Assembly (NCBI RefSeq): GCF_900096995.1
Contig: NZ_OANT01000005.1
Location: 124,001 to 188,000 of the forward strand
From: Acinetobacter puyangensis
Lineage (GTDB): Bacteria > Pseudomonadota > Gammaproteobacteria > Pseudomonadales > Moraxellaceae
DNA length: 64,000 nt
Direction of reading: 5' to 3'
The position numbers and the translations under genes were made by a program. The notes under the pieces are model-generated. The model ran no database searches and had not been told where the DNA came from. It saw only the letters and a program-made list of their open reading frames with translations. Every line of letters begins with the position of its first letter. Position 1 is the stretch's first letter. Of the stretch, positions 38,966 to 48,309 are shown piece by piece.

Positions 38966-39973
38966 TTATTTTGCCAAGACCATTTGATAATATTTCCATT
39001 GATCCCGTATTGCATCTTCAACACTAAAGTTTGCCGACCAGTCAATTTCTTGTTTCAGCTTTTGAGTATCTGCACCCAAGCTGGCAATTTCCGTACTTGA
39101 TGCTTCATATGGGGCAGTGGTAATGCTTGATTGAGTCACTTCTTCAACTTTTTCGATCAGCTGTTTTAAACTGGTCAACTGATCACTGGCAACATTATAT
39201 GAATTTAAAAAATTCTTTTGCGTATTTGACCACAACATCAACTTATATACCGCATCCAGCACATCCATGATATGAATATAGCTGCGTTCGGAACTGCCAT
39301 CTTGGGTATCCAGATCCTCATGAAACAGATCAAAAATATCCTTTTGCTGTGCTGCAACCTGTAACAAATTAGGTAATACCGATTTTGGTAATAACGGTGT
39401 CCATTCACCAAGTTGTGCATCAGTATATGCACCAATCACATTACTTAGGCGAAGATTGATAATTTGCCAGAAAGAATCTGCCGTATAAGTGTCACGTAAG
39501 ATATGTTCAATGTTTTGTTGTGCACGAATATAAGGGTTGTGGTGTTCGACATTAAAGGCTGAATCTTCTTGCCATGCAGTACCCGACTCGCCATATACGG
39601 CAAGGGAGGATAAATTTACCAAACGTTTCACCCCGGTACGTTGCAAAGTACGCAGCACACTCATGACACAGCCCAAATTATTATTATAATATTCCAGAGG
39701 GCGTAAGGTAGATTCAGATAAATTTTTAAATCCGGCAGTATGAATCACATATTCAATTGGATACTGGTCAAAAACTTTTTGTAAAACCGGTGTATTTCGC
39801 ACATCCAGACGAATAAAAGGAATATATAATTTCGTGATATACTCTAGCCGTTCTAATGTTTCCATTGAAGATTGTGACAAATTATCCACCAGAACCACTT
39901 CATGCCCTTTAGACATTAAATAAAGTGCAATATGGCTACCAAGATAACCTAAACCACCTGTCACTAAAATCAT
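38966..39973 (-). CDS. UDP-glucose 4-epimerase-like SDR protein lacking the catalytic lysine
   Basis: 335-aa extended SDR protein, GalE-like throughout: NAD motif TGGLGYLGSH, VLVDNLSQS, HTAGFKNLSESTLRPLEYYNNN and NLSSLAVYGES. However, the YxxxK motif reads Tyr148-Ile-Arg-Ala-Gln152 (codon CAA at 39518-39520), so the lysine that activates the catalytic tyrosine and holds NAD is absent. It may have a different activity, use another residue, or act as a binding protein. Divergent from tusD; separate from polysaccharide genes. The galE name is therefore withheld. Confidence 0.8.
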   Translation of the reverse strand: MILVTGGLGYLGSHIALYLMSKGHEVVLVDNLSQSSMETLERLEYITKLYIPFIRLDVRNTPVLQKVFDQYPIEYVIHTAGFKNLSESTLRPLEYYNNNLGCVMSVLRTLQRTGVKRLVNLSSLAVYGESGTAWQEDSAFNVEHHNPYIRAQQNIEHILRDTYTADSFWQIINLRLSNVIGAYTDAQLGEWTPLLPKSVLPNLLQVAAQQKDIFDLFHEDLDTQDGSSERSYIHIMDVLDAVYKLMLWSNTQKNFLNSYNVASDQLTSLKQLIEKVEEVTQSSITTAPYEASSTEIASLGADTQKLKQEIDWSANFSVEDAIRDQWKYYQMVLAK

Positions 39974-40042
39974 GCTTTTTCCTCAACCTTTAAATGAACC
40001 ATTACCATATAACTTAACAAGACCTATTTATCGAGTTTGTTT

Positions 40043-40414
40043 ATGTTACCAACATTGTTAATCATTACTGCGCCACCTACCTCACGATTAGCATTTCACG
40101 CTTTCAAACTGGCGCAAGCAATGCAGCAATCGTCACAATCATTTACAGTATTTTTTTATCAAGATGCTGTGCATGTTGCAAATCATGATCTGTGGCGGGC
40201 AGATGATGAAATTAATCTGACTCGTCAATGGCAAGATTTAAATATTCCGTTACCTGTGTGTGTCAGTGCAGCACTTAACCGTGGTATTAGTGATGCTGAA
40301 AATGCTGCAAGACATCATTTAAGTTATGCCAATCTGGCAGCAGGTTTTCATCTGACCGGACTTGGTGCCCTCGCCGATGCAATACAGACTTCAGGTCATA
40401 TTTTACAATTTTAA
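40043..40414 (+). CDS. tusD: Sulfurtransferase TusD (DsrE-like)
   Basis: 123 aa from the ATG at 40043 (a TTG two codons earlier is possible). Subunit of the cytosolic TusBCD sulfur relay that passes persulfide sulfur from TusA to TusE for 2-thiouridine synthesis on tRNA. DsrE fold: LLIITAPPTSRLAFHAFKLA, FFYQDAVHVAN. The sulfur-carrying Cys is in PVCVSAALNRGI and the YANLAAGFHLTGLGALADAI tail is typical. Start of a tusD-tusC-tusB-tusE run. Confidence 0.88.
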   Translation: MLPTLLIITAPPTSRLAFHAFKLAQAMQQSSQSFTVFFYQDAVHVANHDLWRADDEINLTRQWQDLNIPLPVCVSAALNRGISDAENAARHHLSYANLAAGFHLTGLGALADAIQTSGHILQF

Positions 40415-40438
40415 TATGACGAATGACATATAGATGTG

Positions 40439-40813
40439 ATGAATTCAATGGTAATTTGTGTGAAAAATGTATTAATTGTTTTAACTCATAACGATCAAAG
40501 CCAGCTTAATGTCAATGAAAGCATTGCAGCATTGATGCTGTTCGCCAGTTTTAACATTTCCATCAGCGTGTTATTTAAAGATGCGGCACTCAGTTTATTA
40601 CTTTCACCGCATTGCATTGATGAATCTTTAAAGCAATTTTTAAAACCTACAAGTAAAATGGTAAATAGCTTTGAATTCTATGACATCGAGAATCTGTATA
40701 TTCTTGAGAAAGATGCACAACATCCGCTTATTCAGGCTAGCCAACATCAAGTTCAGCCAATACAATTAAATGCACAATTTATTAATCAATTTGATCATGT
40801 GATTACTTGGTAA
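40439..40813 (+). CDS. tusC: Sulfurtransferase subunit TusC (DsrF-like)
   Basis: 124 aa, ATG at 40439 (GTG one codon earlier and another ATG at 40448 are alternatives). DsrE/F fold, structural subunit of TusBCD with no active Cys. LLIVLTHNDQ-like start and the NESIAALMLFASFNISISVLFKDAA helix-strand pair fit TusC. Located 24 bases after tusD and overlapping tusB's frame region, so the complex is made from one transcript. Confidence 0.78.
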   Translation: MNSMVICVKNVLIVLTHNDQSQLNVNESIAALMLFASFNISISVLFKDAALSLLLSPHCIDESLKQFLKPTSKMVNSFEFYDIENLYILEKDAQHPLIQASQHQVQPIQLNAQFINQFDHVITW

Positions 40814-40821
40814 GCGCAAAC

Positions 40822-41121
40822 ATGCAGCATATTTCTACACTCTATATTGTACAAGTCAGTTTTGCCAGAATCGAACAATGTCTGGTGGAACTTGAACAGC
40901 TGATTCAAGCACAAGATGCCGTAATTTTACTGGAAGATAGCGTTTTTGCATTAAGCCTTCCTGTAGAAAATCATTTTACAGATAAATTACAGGCTTTATA
41001 TGTCTTGCAATCTGATGCACATCTCATTCCTGCAAATGCCTTAGCGCATGTAAATATCATCGATTACCCGTATTTTGCCCAGATACTGCAAAATGCAGAA
41101 AAAGTTATCACTTGGAAATAA
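40822..41121 (+). CDS. tusB: Sulfurtransferase subunit TusB (DsrH-like)
   Basis: 99 aa from the ATG at 40822. DsrH fold: TLYIVQVSF, QAQDAVILLEDSVFAL, a central variable part, and an IIDYPYFAQILQNAEKVITW tail matching TusB. Completes the TusBCD complex. Eight bases after tusC. Confidence 0.78.
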   Translation: MQHISTLYIVQVSFARIEQCLVELEQLIQAQDAVILLEDSVFALSLPVENHFTDKLQALYVLQSDAHLIPANALAHVNIIDYPYFAQILQNAEKVITWK

Positions 41122-41140
41122 AATATTTAAGGTTATTACA

Positions 41141-41455
41141 ATGCTCGCACTACAATTAGATCAGGACGGTCATCTGCTTGACGCTCAAATTTGGACACCG
41201 GACATCGCCAAAGTGCTTGCACAGAGTCTTGATCTAGAACTGGAACCTTGGCATTTTGAGATCCTATTTGCACTTCGAAATTTCTATTCGGAATATGGTT
41301 ATGCGCCAAGCACACGCCCTTTAATCAAATATTTAATCAAAACGGTCAATGCAGAAATTAGCAATCAGTTACTCATGGAGAAATTTAAAACCGGATTAGT
41401 TGCTCGACATTTAACCCGTCTTGCTGGTTTACCAAAGCCACCAAATTGCTTATAA
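41141..41455 (+). CDS. tusE: Sulfurtransferase TusE (DsrC-like)
   Basis: 104 aa from the ATG at 41141. DsrC/TusE helical fold with LLDAQIWTPDIAKVLAQ, WHFEILFALRNFYSEYGYAPSTRP and a KPPNCL tail whose penultimate Cys accepts sulfur from TusD and hands it to MnmA. It starts 19 bases after tusB, so tusDCBE is a probable operon; tusA and mnmA are elsewhere. Confidence 0.88.
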   Translation: MLALQLDQDGHLLDAQIWTPDIAKVLAQSLDLELEPWHFEILFALRNFYSEYGYAPSTRPLIKYLIKTVNAEISNQLLMEKFKTGLVARHLTRLAGLPKPPNCL

Positions 41456-41725
41456 AACATATAGATAAACATGTATTTTAGCTATAAAAACAAAAATAAT
41501 TATCAATAATTTTTTGTTCGTGAATATGGCAAAAAAGATTAAAAAAGTACAATTTTAGTTTGCTAGTTCATGACAAAATGAAAATTAAAATTGATAAATT
41601 TTGATAGTTTTAAGCATTGTTTAAAGCTAAAATAATGCGTATCTTGCTACGATCATTCGGCATTTTAGCTAAACTTGTCGTGATCTTGATATTTTTTCAT
41701 TTCTCTTGTGTGTGGAATCGCAATT

Positions 41726-42175
41726 ATGCAAGCGAGCATTTTAGTTGTTCATGGACCGAATTTAAATTTGCTGGGACAACGTGAGCCCGAAGTTTATGGG
41801 CATGCAACACTGGAAGATATCAATAACACTTTAAAAGCAAAAGCAAATGCTGCCAATGTAGGGATTGTAACTTTCCAAAGTAACTGGGAAGGTGCCATCA
41901 TCGACCAAATTCATCAAGCCTATTTGCAAGGCATTCAATTCATTATCATCAATCCTGCTGCCCTCACCCATACTTCTGTTGGCGTGCGTGATGCCCTGTT
42001 AGGCGTCAATATTCCATTTATTGAAGTTCATTTGTCCAATGTTCACGCACGTGAAGCATTTCGTCATCACTCCTACCTGTCAGATAAAGCCGTAGCTGTG
42101 ATTTGTGGACTTGGCGCATCGGGTTATGAATATGCTCTTGATTTTGCTTTGCAACGCATAAAACTGTCAACCTAA
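41726..42175 (+). CDS. aroQ: 3-dehydroquinate dehydratase type II
   Basis: 149 aa from the ATG at 41726 (the longer in-frame start at 41708 is unlikely). Dodecameric shikimate-pathway enzyme turning 3-dehydroquinate into 3-dehydroshikimate. Motifs: [20 protein letters not shown] with the catalytic tyrosine region, [31 protein letters not shown] and [18 protein letters not shown] with the catalytic His. The SNWEG motif has Trp where most have His. Immediately precedes accBC (24 bases), the usual gammaproteobacterial aroQ-accB-accC cluster. Confidence 0.95.
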   Translation: MQASILVVHGPNLNLLGQREPEVYGHATLEDINNTLKAKANAANVGIVTFQSNWEGAIIDQIHQAYLQGIQFIIINPAALTHTSVGVRDALLGVNIPFIEVHLSNVHAREAFRHHSYLSDKAVAVICGLGASGYEYALDFALQRIKLST

Positions 42176-42199
42176 TATTGCTTAAGGAACTCGACTACT

Positions 42200-42610
42200 A
42201 TGGATATCCGTAAAATCAAAAAGCTCATTGACCTTATGATTGAGTCTGATCTACAAGCAATAGAAGTCAAAGAAGGTGATCAGGCCATCTCACTTACCCG
42301 TCGTACACAGGTTATTGCAGCGGCTGCACCGGTTGCGGCTGCACCAGAAGCGCCCGTCGTCAAATCTTCTCGTGGTGCCATAGAAACCGCACCGATGGTC
42401 GGTGTATTTTACGCTGCCCCAAGTCCGGGTGAAGCACCGTTTGTCAAGGTCGGTCAAACCATTTCTGCCGGTGAAAGTCTGGGCATTATCGAAGCCATGA
42501 AAATCATGAACCCGATTGAAGCAACACAAAGTGGCGTGATCGAAGAAATACTCGTTAAAAATGGAGATGTGGTGCAGTTTGGGCAGCCTTTATTCCGCTA
42601 CCGTGCCTAA
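42200..42610 (+). CDS. accB: Acetyl-CoA carboxylase biotin carboxyl carrier protein
   Basis: 136 aa (E. coli 156). N-terminal [18 protein letters not shown] domain, a short Ala/Pro-rich linker (about 35-60) and a C-terminal lipoyl/biotinyl domain with the biotinylated Lys in [11 protein letters not shown]. Carries biotin between AccC and AccAD in fatty-acid synthesis. 17 bases before accC. Confidence 0.95.
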   Translation: MDIRKIKKLIDLMIESDLQAIEVKEGDQAISLTRRTQVIAAAAPVAAAPEAPVVKSSRGAIETAPMVGVFYAAPSPGEAPFVKVGQTISAGESLGIIEAMKIMNPIEATQSGVIEEILVKNGDVVQFGQPLFRYRA

Positions 42611-42627
42611 ACCCAGAGGATGCATCC

Positions 42628-43989
42628 ATGTTAAAAAAGATTTTAATTGCAAACCGTGGTGAAATTGCCCTGCGCATCACCCGGGCATGTAAGGCATTGG
42701 GTATACAAACGGTTGGTGTGTATTCCGATGCAGATAAAGACCTGATGCACTTACGCTTTGTTGATGAAGCGGTCTGCATCGGTCCAAGTACCACAAGCGA
42801 AAGTTATCTAAATATTCCTGCAATTATTACCGCAGCCGAAGTCACCGGTGCCGATGCCATTCATCCGGGTTATGGCTTCTTGTCAGAAAATGCAGAATTT
42901 GCAGAAATCGTTGAGAATTCAGGCTTTACCTTTATCGGTCCACGCCCGGAACATATCCGTTTGATGGGAAACAAAGTGTCTGCCATTGTCGCCATGAAAA
43001 AGGCAGGCGTCCCTACTGTACCCGGTTGTGACCATGCAGTAACGCCACAAAATGCCCTTGCCGAAGCAAAGGAAATCGGTTTTCCGCTGATCGTCAAAGC
43101 GGCATCAGGTGGTGGTGGTCGTGGTATGCGTATCGTAGAACGCGTCGATACCTTACTGGAATCTGTACAAGCGGCTCAGCGTGATGCAGAAATGTGGTTT
43201 GGTGATGATACGGTTTATATGGAACGCTTTTTACAAAAGCCACGCCATGTCGAAGTACAGGTTTTGGGTGATGGAAATGGCCATGCGATTCATTTATATG
43301 ATCGTGACTGCTCATTGCAACGTCGTCACCAAAAAGTGCTGGAAGAAGCACCGGCGCCTGATTTACCGCCTGAGGCACGTGCCAATATTCTGGAAGCCTG
43401 TGTCAATGCCTGTAAATTGATTCAATATCGCGGTGCAGGTACGTTTGAGTTTTTATACGAAGATGGCGAATTCTTCTTTATCGAAATGAATACTCGTGTT
43501 CAGGTCGAACATCCGGTTACCGAAATGGTGACAGGCATCGATATCATTGAACAACAAATCCGGATTGCCGCAGGTCTGGGACTGGAACTGCAACAGGAAG
43601 ATATTGAAATTCGTGGCCATGCGATTGAATGTCGTATTAATGCCGAAGATCCGCAAACCTTTATGCCATCTGCCGGTAAAATCGAACAATATTTTGTACC
43701 GGGTGGTGCAGGTGTCCGTGTCGATTCGCATCTCTATGCAGGCTATAGTATTCCGCCATTTTATGATTCCATGATTGCCAAACTGATTGTTCATGGGAAA
43801 AATCGTGAAACATCAATTGCCCGATTACGTCAGGCCTTGGATGAGTTTGTATTAACAGGAATTAAAACCAATATCCCTTTGCATAAAAATGTCATTCTTC
43901 AGGATAAAAAGTTCTGTGAAACGGCAATGGATATTCATTATCTGGAAAAGCATCTGCTTAAGCCATTTATAAAAGAAGAAAAGAAATAA
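42628..43989 (+). CDS. accC: Acetyl-CoA carboxylase, biotin carboxylase subunit
   Basis: 453 aa, family length. ATP-grasp enzyme carboxylating biotin on Acc[21 protein letters not shown] start; glycine-rich [17 protein letters not shown] loop; metal/ATP ligands in [20 protein letters not shown]; biotin-carboxylase C-terminal domain ending at residue 453. Ribosome site GAGGA precedes the ATG. A terminator hairpin follows 15 bases after the stop. Confidence 0.96.
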   Translation: MLKKILIANRGEIALRITRACKALGIQTVGVYSDADKDLMHLRFVDEAVCIGPSTTSESYLNIPAIITAAEVTGADAIHPGYGFLSENAEFAEIVENSGFTFIGPRPEHIRLMGNKVSAIVAMKKAGVPTVPGCDHAVTPQNALAEAKEIGFPLIVKAASGGGGRGMRIVERVDTLLESVQAAQRDAEMWFGDDTVYMERFLQKPRHVEVQVLGDGNGHAIHLYDRDCSLQRRHQKVLEEAPAPDLPPEARANILEACVNACKLIQYRGAGTFEFLYEDGEFFFIEMNTRVQVEHPVTEMVTGIDIIEQQIRIAAGLGLELQQEDIEIRGHAIECRINAEDPQTFMPSAGKIEQYFVPGGAGVRVDSHLYAGYSIPPFYDSMIAKLIVHGKNRETSIARLRQALDEFVLTGIKTNIPLHKNVILQDKKFCETAMDIHYLEKHLLKPFIKEEKK

Positions 43990-44003
43990 ACGCTTTAAAA
44001 ACT

Positions 44004-44043
44004 ACACCCTGAACGTTGGATCTTTTTCTGACTGAAAGGGTGT
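44004..44043 (+). terminator. Terminator of aroQ-accBC
   Basis: ACACCCT (44004-44010) pairs with AGGGTGT (44037-44043), followed by seven Ts. The loop is long (26 bases), so efficiency may be moderate. Confidence 0.6.
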
Positions 44044-44128
44044 TTTTTTATCGCTGATTTTTGTGCTGAATGTACAATGAATAACGTTATAATTACAACC
44101 ATAACAATCTATTGATTAAAACCAGACA

Positions 44129-44977
44129 ATGCATAAACATCGCTTTAAAGCACCTTTACAGAATTATTTTTTTCGCATTTTAATTACAATTTTATCCTGT
44201 CATCGATTATTGAGACTTCGTCGCTATATCATGAGATATTTACCTTTCTTAAAACTCAAAAGTGAAGTACATGATGTTGTATATTTATCGTGGCTGGTAG
44301 ATGTTGATCAGCTTAAAAATCATTTCCCCAAGCATGTTCCATTATGGGAAAAAAAGGGAAAACAATTTTTACCATTCTCTGCTATCAGCATCAACATTTT
44401 GGTTTTGCTTTCTTTCATCGGTTAAGAAAATTATTTCCCTCACCAAAGCAACTGGCGCTTTTATTTAGATAGCAATACGCATCCTCAAACCGTCATTTTT
44501 GAACAGGTGCTGATGGATCAATGGCTCTATATTCTTGCTGGCCGTTTGTTTAATGATGTCATGCCTGCACAGTTTTGCAAAATCTTTCAACATAACAAAG
44601 AAGACTTAAATCCCAATACGCCAATCCATACCAAAATTTTTCTGGATCAAAACTATCATCTTGAAAGTAAAATACACATAACGGAGGAAAAAAGACTACC
44701 CAACGATTGGACGTCATTATTTCCAACATGGGACAGTGCAATCAATTTTCTTGTTGAGCAAAACTTTGCCTGGTCAGAATGGGTGGATCAAGCCAATCAT
44801 TTTTCTCAGGGCGAGATTCATATGCCCATTGATGCTAAAAATATCCAGCCTGCAAAAATTCAGACATTGATTCCACCCACTTTATTAAAGCAGTGGAATA
44901 TTTCCGAGGATCAACAGCCTTTGGCTTTTATTATTTCAAAACTTGATTTTAATGTTTTAGCGGAAAAGCCTCTTTAA
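44129..44977 (+). pseudogene. DUF2071-family gene broken by two compensating frameshifts
   Basis: The first 98 codons (stop at 44425) and the last part (from about 44447 to the stop at 44977) are in the same frame and read as two halves of one DUF2071-like protein (LKSEVHDVVYLSWLVDVDQL, later SEWVDQANHFSQGEIHMPID). The middle (44362-44446) reads in the -1 frame as TILCYQHQHFGFAFFHRLRK, which is the expected family sequence. Thus a 1-base loss near the A-rich run at 44347-44362 and a 1-base gain near 44440-44447 disrupt it. Either a young pseudogene or a double homopolymer sequencing error. Function of DUF2071 is unknown (acetoacetate-decarboxylase-like fold). Confidence 0.7.
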
Positions 44978-45008
44978 TCTAAACATATACGTTAAATATC
45001 AAGCAAGA

Positions 45009-45521
45009 TTACGGCAACTGTTTATTTAAAGTTGCGAAACATTTTTCACCTTTATCCGTGCCACAAAACTCAATTTGCTGTGGATTAACCCATTTTACGA
45101 AAAACTGCTGAATTTCCCCAGTCTGATCTTCTTGATAGCCTGAGCAATCTTTCTCATTATTATCATATTGAATTTGCATAATTAAGGCAGGCAATTGTTC
45201 ACTACGATTATTTGGCACTTGATATTGATATTGTCCAACTGACCATTCTTTATCACTTTTAATCACGACTTCATTATTACCGCGAAAATTATAATATTCG
45301 GTACACTGACGATTATTTGGAATTTTCATTCCCCACTGACCTAAAATTTCTGGACGGGTCGTCACCTGTATCGTATTCTCTCTCAAACTTGCTCCTGAAA
45401 CGACTGACTCATCCAAGTTTTCCGGATTCTGTTGTATGCTATCTTGTTGCGGCGCTGATGTTTGTGCCAAAAGCGCTGTTGAACAAAGTAAGCAAGATAT
45501 TGTTAAAATAAATATTTTCAT
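45009..45521 (-). CDS. Secreted hypothetical protein (about 170 aa)
   Basis: Family not recognised. From the ATG at 45521 the product starts with a clear signal peptide (MKIFILTISCLLCSTALLAQ); an upstream in-frame ATG at 45572 would bury it. The mature part has a Gln/Asn-rich stretch and then a compact C-terminal domain with four Cys (two in the CTEYYNF and KDCSGYQ regions, one in EFCGTDKGEKCFAT), suggesting disulfides and a periplasmic location. No strong ribosome site. Convergent with the DUF2071 remnant. Confidence 0.65.
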   Translation of the reverse strand: MKIFILTISCLLCSTALLAQTSAPQQDSIQQNPENLDESVVSGASLRENTIQVTTRPEILGQWGMKIPNNRQCTEYYNFRGNNEVVIKSDKEWSVGQYQYQVPNNRSEQLPALIMQIQYDNNEKDCSGYQEDQTGEIQQFFVKWVNPQQIEFCGTDKGEKCFATLNKQLP

Positions 45522-45856
45522 AGATCGTTTAGATAACAACTGTATTTCCAGTAAATTAGCACACTTTTGCACAAATTACCCCTGCATTAACGATATATAA
45601 CAATCCAGATGAGGTACTTTTTTATCTGATTTAAAAATAAATATAAAATCTACAAATTTAATGCGCCTAGTAGATTATCTTAGGACTGTCTAATGGTCTG
45701 TTAAGCTGAATTCGATGTAGGATAAATAAGATCAAACCATGATCAATACCGTAGGAAATATCATGGCAAATTTAGCGAGAACTCATTTTATTTGCACCAT
45801 ATTCCCCGATATTTTAAGCATTTATCAGATATAAATATCTCACATCGACAGCAACC
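45522..45856. other. Intergenic region without a convincing gene
   Basis: A+T-rich, about 335 bases between the divergent ends of the secreted hypothetical and the BLUF gene. A 32-codon plus-strand frame from ATG 45739 has no ribosome site. The stretch near 45683-45725 (GACTGTCTAATGGTCTGTTAA) is more balanced in composition and might be a degraded insertion end, but I cannot support that. Confidence 0.4.
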
Positions 45857-46300
45857 TTAAGAGAATTTAGCAGGATTTACTTCGTAATGTGGTTCTTTTG
45901 CCAGCACATGAATAAATGGCAATGTAGTGTTTTCTGTTAGAAGATAAGGATTAAATTCATCCAGATGGTAATTTTCAAAAAAATCTCTAATATTTTTGTT
46001 TACTGGAGCAAACTTCATACTCCACTGATGAAATAGTGATGTCTCAATATCCGCTGCATACAATATTTCACAATGATGATGGCGGGGATCTTTTAGAATT
46101 TTTTGATAAAATAAATTTTCAACACTTTGTTTATCCCCTTCCAAGCATTGTACAAAAAAACCCTGCCCATAATACAATACGCCAGTAATATTATTTTTAG
46201 AATTGAATGCGATGGCTTCACTCAAAATATCCATTAAAACAGGATCCAGCGTCTCCCATGGATGTAATGCTTTACTAACATATAACAATCGATATTTCAT
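45857..46300 (-). CDS. BLUF-domain blue-light photoreceptor (BlsA-like)
   Basis: 147-aa soluble flavin-binding protein made only of a BLUF domain plus a C-terminal extension. Key residues are present: Tyr7 (RLLYVSKA), Asn37 (NNITGVLYYG), Gln51 (FFVQCLEG), Trp93 and Met95 (HQWSMKFAP). FAD photochemistry rearranges the Tyr-Gln hydrogen bonds. Short BLUF proteins of this type (BlsA) control light-dependent motility, biofilm and iron-related gene expression in A. baumannii. No output enzyme domain, so signalling is by protein contact. Single gene. Confidence 0.9.
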   Translation of the reverse strand: MKYRLLYVSKALHPWETLDPVLMDILSEAIAFNSKNNITGVLYYGQGFFVQCLEGDKQSVENLFYQKILKDPRHHHCEILYAADIETSLFHQWSMKFAPVNKNIRDFFENYHLDEFNPYLLTENTTLPFIHVLAKEPHYEVNPAKFS

Positions 46301-46494
46301 TTCTTCCCCCTAAAAAATAATTTTATTTCTATCAATTAACAATTTAAGTCCTAAGAATAAATCTGAAATAATATACGGTATGTTGTAATCGTGTTTAATT
46401 TGCAACATCTTAAAGATTTAAATTATGTTAAATGGCCATATTCATCATTTTATATCATTTGTTATAGGTATTTTTTTCACTTTTCTATATACTG

Positions 46495-46578
46495 ACCTCA
46501 GTATGAGATGAGCCTTATATAGTTCATTGCTAGATCAATGAACGACTAAGCCCTTTGCTTTTAGCAGGGGCTTTTTTA
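46495..46578 (+). ncRNA. Candidate small RNA with three hairpins and terminator
   Basis: Within about 85 bases: ACTG/CAGT (near 46491-46502), a perfect 8-base stem GTTCATTG/CAATGAAC (46522-46543) with a 6-base loop, and a terminator stem AAGCCC..GGGGCTT (46547-46572, one bulge) followed by six Ts. TATACT at 46488-46493 is a possible -10. No gene ends nearby on this strand, so the terminator must serve a short independent transcript. It lies in a 380-base gene-free gap. Confidence 0.5.
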
Positions 46579-46680
46579 TTTATTGAGCAGATCAGATACC
46601 AAACACACCCAAATGACAAATAAGCTCTGAGTTTTAGGCTATTTTGGCCAATCAAACGATCTTCCACGGCTATTTTAGAA

Positions 46681-46881
46681 TTAGAAGAAGGACCAAACAG
46701 TATGCTGGTCTTTATCGTTTAAAATAAAAGTATGATCTTGATCATCTTTAACCACTACATGATCATTGGAGATCATCATCACTTTTAATAAAGTACCTTT
46801 TTCATAAACTAGATCAGGAAACCCTGTTTTACTCAACACCAATTGCACATTTAACAAGACCAGACCATTTCCATCAGACAT
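46681..46881 (-). CDS. Small hypothetical protein (66 aa)
   Basis: No family recognised. Predicted small beta-rich domain: LVLLNVQLVL, EKGTLLKVMMISNDHVVVKD, then a DxxDHTFILND strand, like an SH3 or OB-type mini-fold. A ribosome site GGAG lies 12 bases upstream. No signal peptide. Flanked by gene-free A+T-rich stretches (about 280 bases upstream without features). Confidence 0.5.
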   Translation of the reverse strand: MSDGNGLVLLNVQLVLSKTGFPDLVYEKGTLLKVMMISNDHVVVKDDQDHTFILNDKDQHTVWSFF

Positions 46882-47161
46882 AAATTTTTCACTCCAGTAT
46901 TAAAAATTTAAAATATGTATAGCCATAAGTCATTAGAGAGTAAATCATCAGCAATATCTATAAATAATGACGAGATAAATGCTGTGTTCTGGTATCTCAC
47001 TACATGAGCCTATTATACCTATCTTCAGCAATAAATAAGAGGCGACGCTCTCTACCAAAGCGCTATTATTTTAAAATGATTAAAACAAACCCGATCATTT
47101 GTTTCAACCTGATTCAACACATGGTTCTTATTTCAAGAATCTTGAATTGAACGGGTAATGA

Positions 47162-47617
47162 TTAAAAATAATAACGCCAATAAAACCGTATGGATTGCCC
47201 CCGATCATAGGGAAATGCGGATAAATATTCATAACCCCAGCGCTGGTTATGATTAATACGAAACTCCATGCCATAACCCAGTGAAATGGACAAATCAGAC
47301 AGTGTAAGTTGCTGCATTTGTGTCGGGCTGAATTTACTTGTAACCTGCTCAACGTTATATTGGGTGTTGTTATAAATACGGAAACGATCATTCTGAAAAA
47401 AATCATTCTGCAAGAAGCTGTGTTCTTCAAGAGGTTGATCTTCCCCTACATAACGTTGTTTCTTTTGTACCTCAAGCTGAGTCAGATCTTCCAGTGGACT
47501 ACTCGTATGGTCAATTGCCTGTTGTTCCGATGCTACAAAAAAATCTGGTAAGTGATTCAGCTCTGCCCACGCCAGACTACTGCATAAAAACACACCACAT
47601 CCTACAACAATACGCAT
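47162..47617 (-). CDS. Hypothetical secreted/outer-membrane protein (151 aa)
   Basis: N-terminal signal peptide ending near SLAWAE. The C-terminus finishes with aromatic-rich strands (SISLGYGMEFRINHNQRW, IRFYWRYYF with terminal Phe), the outer-membrane-protein signature, so it may be a small barrel or barrel-associated periplasmic protein. Family unknown. Located upstream of and unrelated in strand spacing to the urease operon, 115 bases beyond its terminator. Confidence 0.65.
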   Translation of the reverse strand: MRIVVGCGVFLCSSLAWAELNHLPDFFVASEQQAIDHTSSPLEDLTQLEVQKKQRYVGEDQPLEEHSFLQNDFFQNDRFRIYNNTQYNVEQVTSKFSPTQMQQLTLSDLSISLGYGMEFRINHNQRWGYEYLSAFPYDRGQSIRFYWRYYF

Positions 47618-47676
47618 TTAATCATTTATTCCATATTTTATCTTTTATTTCTATCAATATTGTAATGCAAATAAAA

Positions 47677-47696
47677 AAGGTAGCCTAGGCTACCTT
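47677..47696 (-). terminator. Terminator of the urease operon
   Basis: Perfect 20-base palindrome AAGGTAGCC-TA-GGCTACCTT-like, followed on the minus strand by TTTTTTATTT. 36 bases after the ureJ stop. Confidence 0.8.
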
Positions 47697-47731
47697 ACAA
47701 ATTTAACCTTTAGAAAATGACAAACTCGGAC

Positions 47732-48301
47732 TTAAGCAAGGTTAATTAATGCAACCACTGCGGCACAGGCTGCCACCATTTTATCGCCATACGGCACATA
47801 ACGACGAATCACTTCACCCAATCCTAAACCACCAAAATAAATCAAGGCCATTGCCACAATCATGCCACTGGCAACATAAACCGCATTGCCAGAATGCGCC
47901 AACTCAAAGCCATGTGCTACACCATGAAACATGGTTAATCCAATCGCAGAAATTGCTAACAACATCTGATGACGCACACACAAAGCCACAGCAAGCACAA
48001 TCAGGGAAGCCACTATGCCATATTCAACCATCGTAGCAAAAATCCCCTGCATTCCCAATACAAAACCAAATGCTAATGTCAGGATAAAAGCAATTACACC
48101 GGTAATTTTCCATTGCTTGGCAAATTTTGAGAATAATACACCTAAGGCAATGGCCATCATTAAATGATCAAGCCCGGTAAAAGGGTGAATAAACCCGGCC
48201 ATAAAACCTGAATGTGCACTCTCATGACCGGGATGTGCCATAGCCAGCATGGGCAAACTTGCAATACATGCTGCGACAATTTTTACTTTAAGTGTCTGCA
48301 T
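47732..48301 (-). CDS. ureJ: HupE/UreJ family nickel-transport-like protein
   Basis: 189-aa inner-membrane protein with an N-terminal signal/first helix (MLAMAHPGHESAHS) and about six helices. The HPFTGLDHLMMAIALG motif near residue 38, with two His and an Asp, is the HupE/UreJ metal-binding signature; another HGVAHG and FGVAHGFELAH-like region lies near residue 130. Thought to supply nickel to urease. Last gene of the operon, eight bases after ureG. Confidence 0.9.
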   Translation of the reverse strand: MQTLKVKIVAACIASLPMLAMAHPGHESAHSGFMAGFIHPFTGLDHLMMAIALGVLFSKFAKQWKITGVIAFILTLAFGFVLGMQGIFATMVEYGIVASLIVLAVALCVRHQMLLAISAIGLTMFHGVAHGFELAHSGNAVYVASGMIVAMALIYFGGLGLGEVIRRYVPYGDKMVAACAAVVALINLA

Positions 48302-48309
48302 ATTGACTC

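Noticed and set aside
45739..45837. 32-codon frame in the gap beside the BLUF gene
   Set aside because: No ribosome site, no recognisable residues, too short to support.
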